Under the pieces are notes generated by a model. The model saw only the letters and a program-made list of their open reading frames with translations. It searched no databases and had not been told where the DNA came from. This document shows, piece after piece, positions 5,652-7,309 of a stretch of 7,309 bases of DNA (position 1 is the stretch's first letter; every line of letters starts with the position of its first letter). The stretch covers positions 1 through 7,309 of the forward strand of contig CATZIM010000083.1 of assembly GCA_958420075.1 (NCBI GenBank). Reading direction: 5' to 3'. The translations under genes and the position numbers were made by a program. This stretch comes from an uncultured Clostridia bacterium. GTDB lineage: Bacteria; Bacillota; Clostridia; Lachnospirales; Anaerotignaceae.

Positions 5652-6743
5652 TTAATAAGCCATTTTGTCCATATACATCATGTATTTGCTTACCATCAGT
5701 GTGATTTTGAAGATAATGGCATCATCAAAGTTTCTCAGATCCAGACCTGTCATTTTCTGCAGTTTATCCAGACGATATACCAATGTATTTCTGTGGATAT
5801 AGAGCTGACGGCTGGTTTCGGATACGTTCAGGTTGTTTTCGAAGAATTTGTTTACGGTTGCCAGTGTTTCATCGTCGAAATCATCCATGGTCAGACCGTG
5901 CAGCACTTCTTTGATGAACATTCTGCAAAGAGGCAGGGGCAGCTGATAAATCAGACGGCCAATACCCAGTTTTTCATAGTTGACGATATATTTGTCTGTT
6001 TCAAAGATTTTGCCAACTTCCAGAGCCATTTTAGCTTCTTTATAAGAACGGGATACGTCTTTCAAGTCGCCTACAACAGTACCGCTGGAAATGTAAACTT
6101 TGCTGTTTGTTTCTGTGTTCAGTGTTTCTTCGATGACTTTCGCAATGCGGTCGATTTCGTCTGTTGCTTCTTTGTCACGCAGTTCTTTTACCAGAATGAT
6201 GCTGTGTTCATCCACTGCTGTTACAAAGTCTTTTGTTTTTGCAGGGAAAATGCCTCTGACGATTTCCACAACATTCATTTCTTTGTCGATGTTTGTTTCG
6301 ATCAGGTATACGATTCTGCTTACATTGTTTTCAATGTGCAGTTTTTTTGCGCGGCTGTAGATATCTACCAACAGCAGGTTATCCAGCAGCAGGTTTTTGA
6401 TAAAGTTGTCTTTGTCATATCTTTCTTTATAAGCCACCAACAGGCTCTGAATCTGGAACGCAGCAATCTTACCGATACGGTAGCCTTCTTCGTCTTCGCC
6501 TTTTACCTGTACCACATATTCAGGTACGCCGTTATCATAAATCTTGAAATACTGATAACCCAGGATCAACTGACTTTCAGCCTGAGAGCCCACAAAGTTT
6601 TCCACCGCGTCAATCTGGCGTCCAATCATGTTTTCTTCCGTGGTAGCAATGACCTTGCCTTCCTTTTCCACGACGCTCAATTCTTTTCTCGTAATGTTTT
6701 TCAGTCCATCAATGGTACTCTGTAAAATCTGATTGGAAATCAT
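5652..6743 (-). CDS. CdaR/PucR-family transcriptional regulator
   Basis: Likely DNA-binding regulator of the sugar-diacid/purine-catabolism type. The 363-residue product has three parts. The N-terminal region (about 1-105) resembles the sugar-diacid recognition domain (NITRKELSVVEKEGKVIATT, then IGRQIDAVENF). The middle (about 140-250) resembles the CdaR GGDEF-like domain (SYKEAKMALEVGK, 233-245). The C-terminal PucR-type helix-turn-helix (about 296-352) carries NNLNVSETSRQLYIHRNTLVYRL within it, with the family hallmark HRNTLVYRLDKL at 317-328. The ATG at 6741-6743 is chosen because GAGGTGA (6750-6756) lies 6 nt upstream. It is a single gene with its own terminator. No sugar-diacid, purine or transport gene is adjacent, so its ligand and targets cannot be inferred. 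The gene symbol is left blank because only the family is clear. Confidence 0.88.
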   Translation of the reverse strand: MISNQILQSTIDGLKNITRKELSVVEKEGKVIATTEENMIGRQIDAVENFVGSQAESQLILGYQYFKIYDNGVPEYVVQVKGEDEEGYRIGKIAAFQIQSLLVAYKERYDKDNFIKNLLLDNLLLVDIYSRAKKLHIENNVSRIVYLIETNIDKEMNVVEIVRGIFPAKTKDFVTAVDEHSIILVKELRDKEATDEIDRIAKVIEETLNTETNSKVYISSGTVVGDLKDVSRSYKEAKMALEVGKIFETDKYIVNYEKLGIGRLIYQLPLPLCRMFIKEVLHGLTMDDFDDETLATVNKFFENNLNVSETSRQLYIHRNTLVYRLDKLQKMTGLDLRNFDDAIIFKITLMVSKYMMYMDKMAY

Positions 6744-6749
6744 GCGCTA

Positions 6750-6756
6750 TCACCTC
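6750..6756 (-). promoter_or_regulatory. Ribosome binding site of the CdaR-type regulator
   Basis: GAGGTGA, 6 nt upstream of the ATG at 6741-6743. No other in-frame start nearby has a comparable site. Confidence 0.75.
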
Positions 6757-6799
6757 AAATGAATTATTTTTTCTCCTATGTGTCGCCTGCCTTTGAACA

Positions 6800-6814
6800 G
6801 ACAGGATTCCTGTC
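6800..6814. repeat. 15-bp palindrome upstream of the CdaR-type regulator
   Basis: GACAGGA-T-TCCTGTC: perfect 7-bp arms around one central base, 57 bp before the regulator's ATG and downstream of its likely promoter. The position fits an autoregulatory operator or a leader hairpin. The minus strand reads TTGACA across part of it (6811-6816), but no matching -10 follows at 16-18 bp. Confidence 0.5.
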
Positions 6815-6867
6815 AAAAGTGCCGAAAAACAGTATCGCCCTGTGTTATTCAAATAGCCTAAATACAT

Positions 6868-6876
6868 TTTATAACA
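6868..6876 (-). promoter_or_regulatory. Possible promoter of the CdaR-type regulator (extended -10)
   Basis: The minus strand reads TGTTATAAA: TATAAA (6868-6873, 5 of 6) with an extended -10 TGT. No good -35 is seen; the 17-bp position holds TCTTTA. It would give a leader of about 118 nt that includes the 15-bp palindrome. Confidence 0.4.
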
Positions 6877-6882
6877 AAATGC

Positions 6883-6944
6883 TGAAAAAATAAAGAGAAT
6901 TTGCAAAAAAAACATACAAATTCTCTTTCGACCTTATTTTTTCA
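6883..6944 (-). terminator. Long AT-rich terminator-like hairpin
   Basis: Perfect 12-bp stem AAAGAGAATTTG (6892-6903) with CAAATTCTCTTT (6917-6928) and a 13-nt loop. An outer 9-bp stem TGAAAAAAT (6883-6891) with ATTTTTTCA (6936-6944) is offset by a 7-base bulge. On the minus strand the inner stem is followed by ATTTTTTC, on the plus strand by a T6 run at 6937-6942. It may be a second terminator for the YitT-family gene or end a short transcript of its own. Confidence 0.55.
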
Positions 6945-6962
6945 TAAAAAACACAGCCTTTT

Positions 6963-6991
6963 TTTATCTAAACTGTCTTGATTTTTGTCCA
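6963..6991 (-). promoter_or_regulatory. Weak promoter-like match ahead of the AT-rich hairpin
   Basis: The minus strand has TGGACA (6986-6991, 5 of 6), exactly 17 bp and GATAAA (6963-6968, 4 of 6). It lies between the terminator of the YitT-family gene and the long hairpin. In such AT-rich sequence a chance match is quite possible. Confidence 0.25.
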
Positions 6992-6997
6992 CGGAAT

Positions 6998-7028
6998 GCC
7001 CAAAAGCCTTTTTTCCGGCTTTTTTGGC
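6998..7028 (-). terminator. Terminator-like hairpin after the YitT-family gene
   Basis: AAAAGCC (7002-7008) pairs with GGCTTTT (7017-7023), with an 8-nt loop and an outer GCC/GGC (6998-7000 with 7026-7028). On the minus strand the T run is only four bases (7002-7005), so termination may be incomplete. It begins 10 nt after the stop codon. Confidence 0.6.
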
Positions 7029-7038
7029 TTCGTCTTTT

Positions 7039-7309
7039 TTACTTATGAAATTCCGTATCCCCCAAAACATCCCGCATATCTGACAAGAGAAAGTATGCCT
7101 TTCTGTCAATATTCATGATAAGACTTTTGACCAGAGAAAGGTCTTTTTGCGAAAAAACACAATACAGCACATTTTGCCCTTTTTCCGGACAATTTTCCAT
7201 GTCCAAAAGTGACATAACACCTCTGCCCCGCAGAGCAGACAGCCCTTCCGCCATGGCTTTGCCTTCTTCTGTCACGATGACTGCTGCCCGCACAGCGCTG
7301 CCGCCTTCT
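7039..7309 (-). CDS. YitT-family membrane protein, C-terminal DUF2179 domain (cut by window edge)
   Basis: The last 89 codons and stop of a gene whose start lies beyond the window; the frame is open to the edge. The segment matches the C-terminal cytoplasmic DUF2179 domain of YitT/DUF161 family membrane proteins from memory. AAVIVTEEGKAMAEGL is the strand-helix start, GRGVMSLLDM leads to the next strand, VLYCVFSQKDLSLVKSLI is the family's VLYCV(V/F)SxxELxxLK core, and NIDRKAYFLLSDMRDVLGD is the closing IDxxAFxxxSDxxEVLG motif. The transmembrane part is not visible here. The function of the family is not established. A GTG at 7291-7293 is internal and has no ribosome binding site, so it is not taken as a start. 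Confidence 0.85.
   Translation of the reverse strand, partial: EGGSAVRAAVIVTEEGKAMAEGLSALRGRGVMSLLDMENCPEKGQNVLYCVFSQKDLSLVKSLIMNIDRKAYFLLSDMRDVLGDTEFHK

Noticed and set aside
5793..6725. 310-codon open frame on the plus strand opposite the CdaR-type regulator
   Set aside because: Antisense shadow of a gene with clear family motifs; its composition is extremely rich in Phe, Val and Gln with no domain.
6709..6915. 68-codon minus-strand frame upstream of the CdaR-type regulator
   Set aside because: It overlaps the regulator's start in another frame, begins inside the AT-rich hairpin and has no ribosome binding site or recognisable motif.

Overview
The window looks like chromosomal DNA from a low-to-moderate GC member of the Bacillota, most likely class Clostridia. 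The evidence is the gene content (a clostridial-type hexameric glutamate dehydrogenase, the ftsE-ftsX-ctpB order, a stand-alone mreB, a YitT/DUF2179 protein), strong AGGAGG-type ribosome binding sites, TTG starts, AT-rich intergenic spacers and intrinsic terminators. All six genes are on the minus strand, so transcription runs from high to low coordinates. No transposon, prophage, CRISPR array, tRNA or rRNA was seen.

In order of transcription: (1) 7309-7039, the C-terminal end of a YitT-family membrane protein, cut by the window edge and followed by a terminator-like hairpin. (2) A 295-bp spacer with a long AT-rich hairpin and a 15-bp palindrome. (3) 6743-5652, a CdaR/PucR-type transcriptional regulator with a strong terminator. 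(4) A 310-bp spacer with its own consensus-like promoter and, about 90 nt downstream, a second strong terminator. Together they outline a possible small RNA that no annotated gene explains. (5) 5274-3696, ftsE and ftsX, overlapping by 11 bp, with a promoter ahead and a terminator behind. (6) 3562-2384, an S41 (CtpA/CtpB) carboxyl-terminal processing protease starting at TTG. (7) 2279-1221, mreB with its own promoter and terminator. (8) A 440-bp spacer whose gdhA-proximal part is a structured leader. (9) 780-1, the N-terminal 260 codons of NADP-type glutamate dehydrogenase, cut by the window edge.

Functionally, ftsEX, ctpB and mreB form an envelope-growth and division cluster: FtsEX transduces ATP hydrolysis across the membrane to cell-wall hydrolases, CtpB is an envelope protease, and MreB organises lateral wall synthesis. 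GdhA is nitrogen/carbon metabolism and the CdaR-type regulator is an unlinked metabolic regulator; neither seems tied to the division cluster.

The coding part is mostly ordinary core genome. The parts worth a second look are the possible small RNA at 5433-5524, the structured gdhA leader, a four-residue shortening in GdhA beside the catalytic loop, an FtsA/MinD-like amphipathic tail on MreB, and the TTG start of ctpB with an out-of-frame ATG seven bases upstream.
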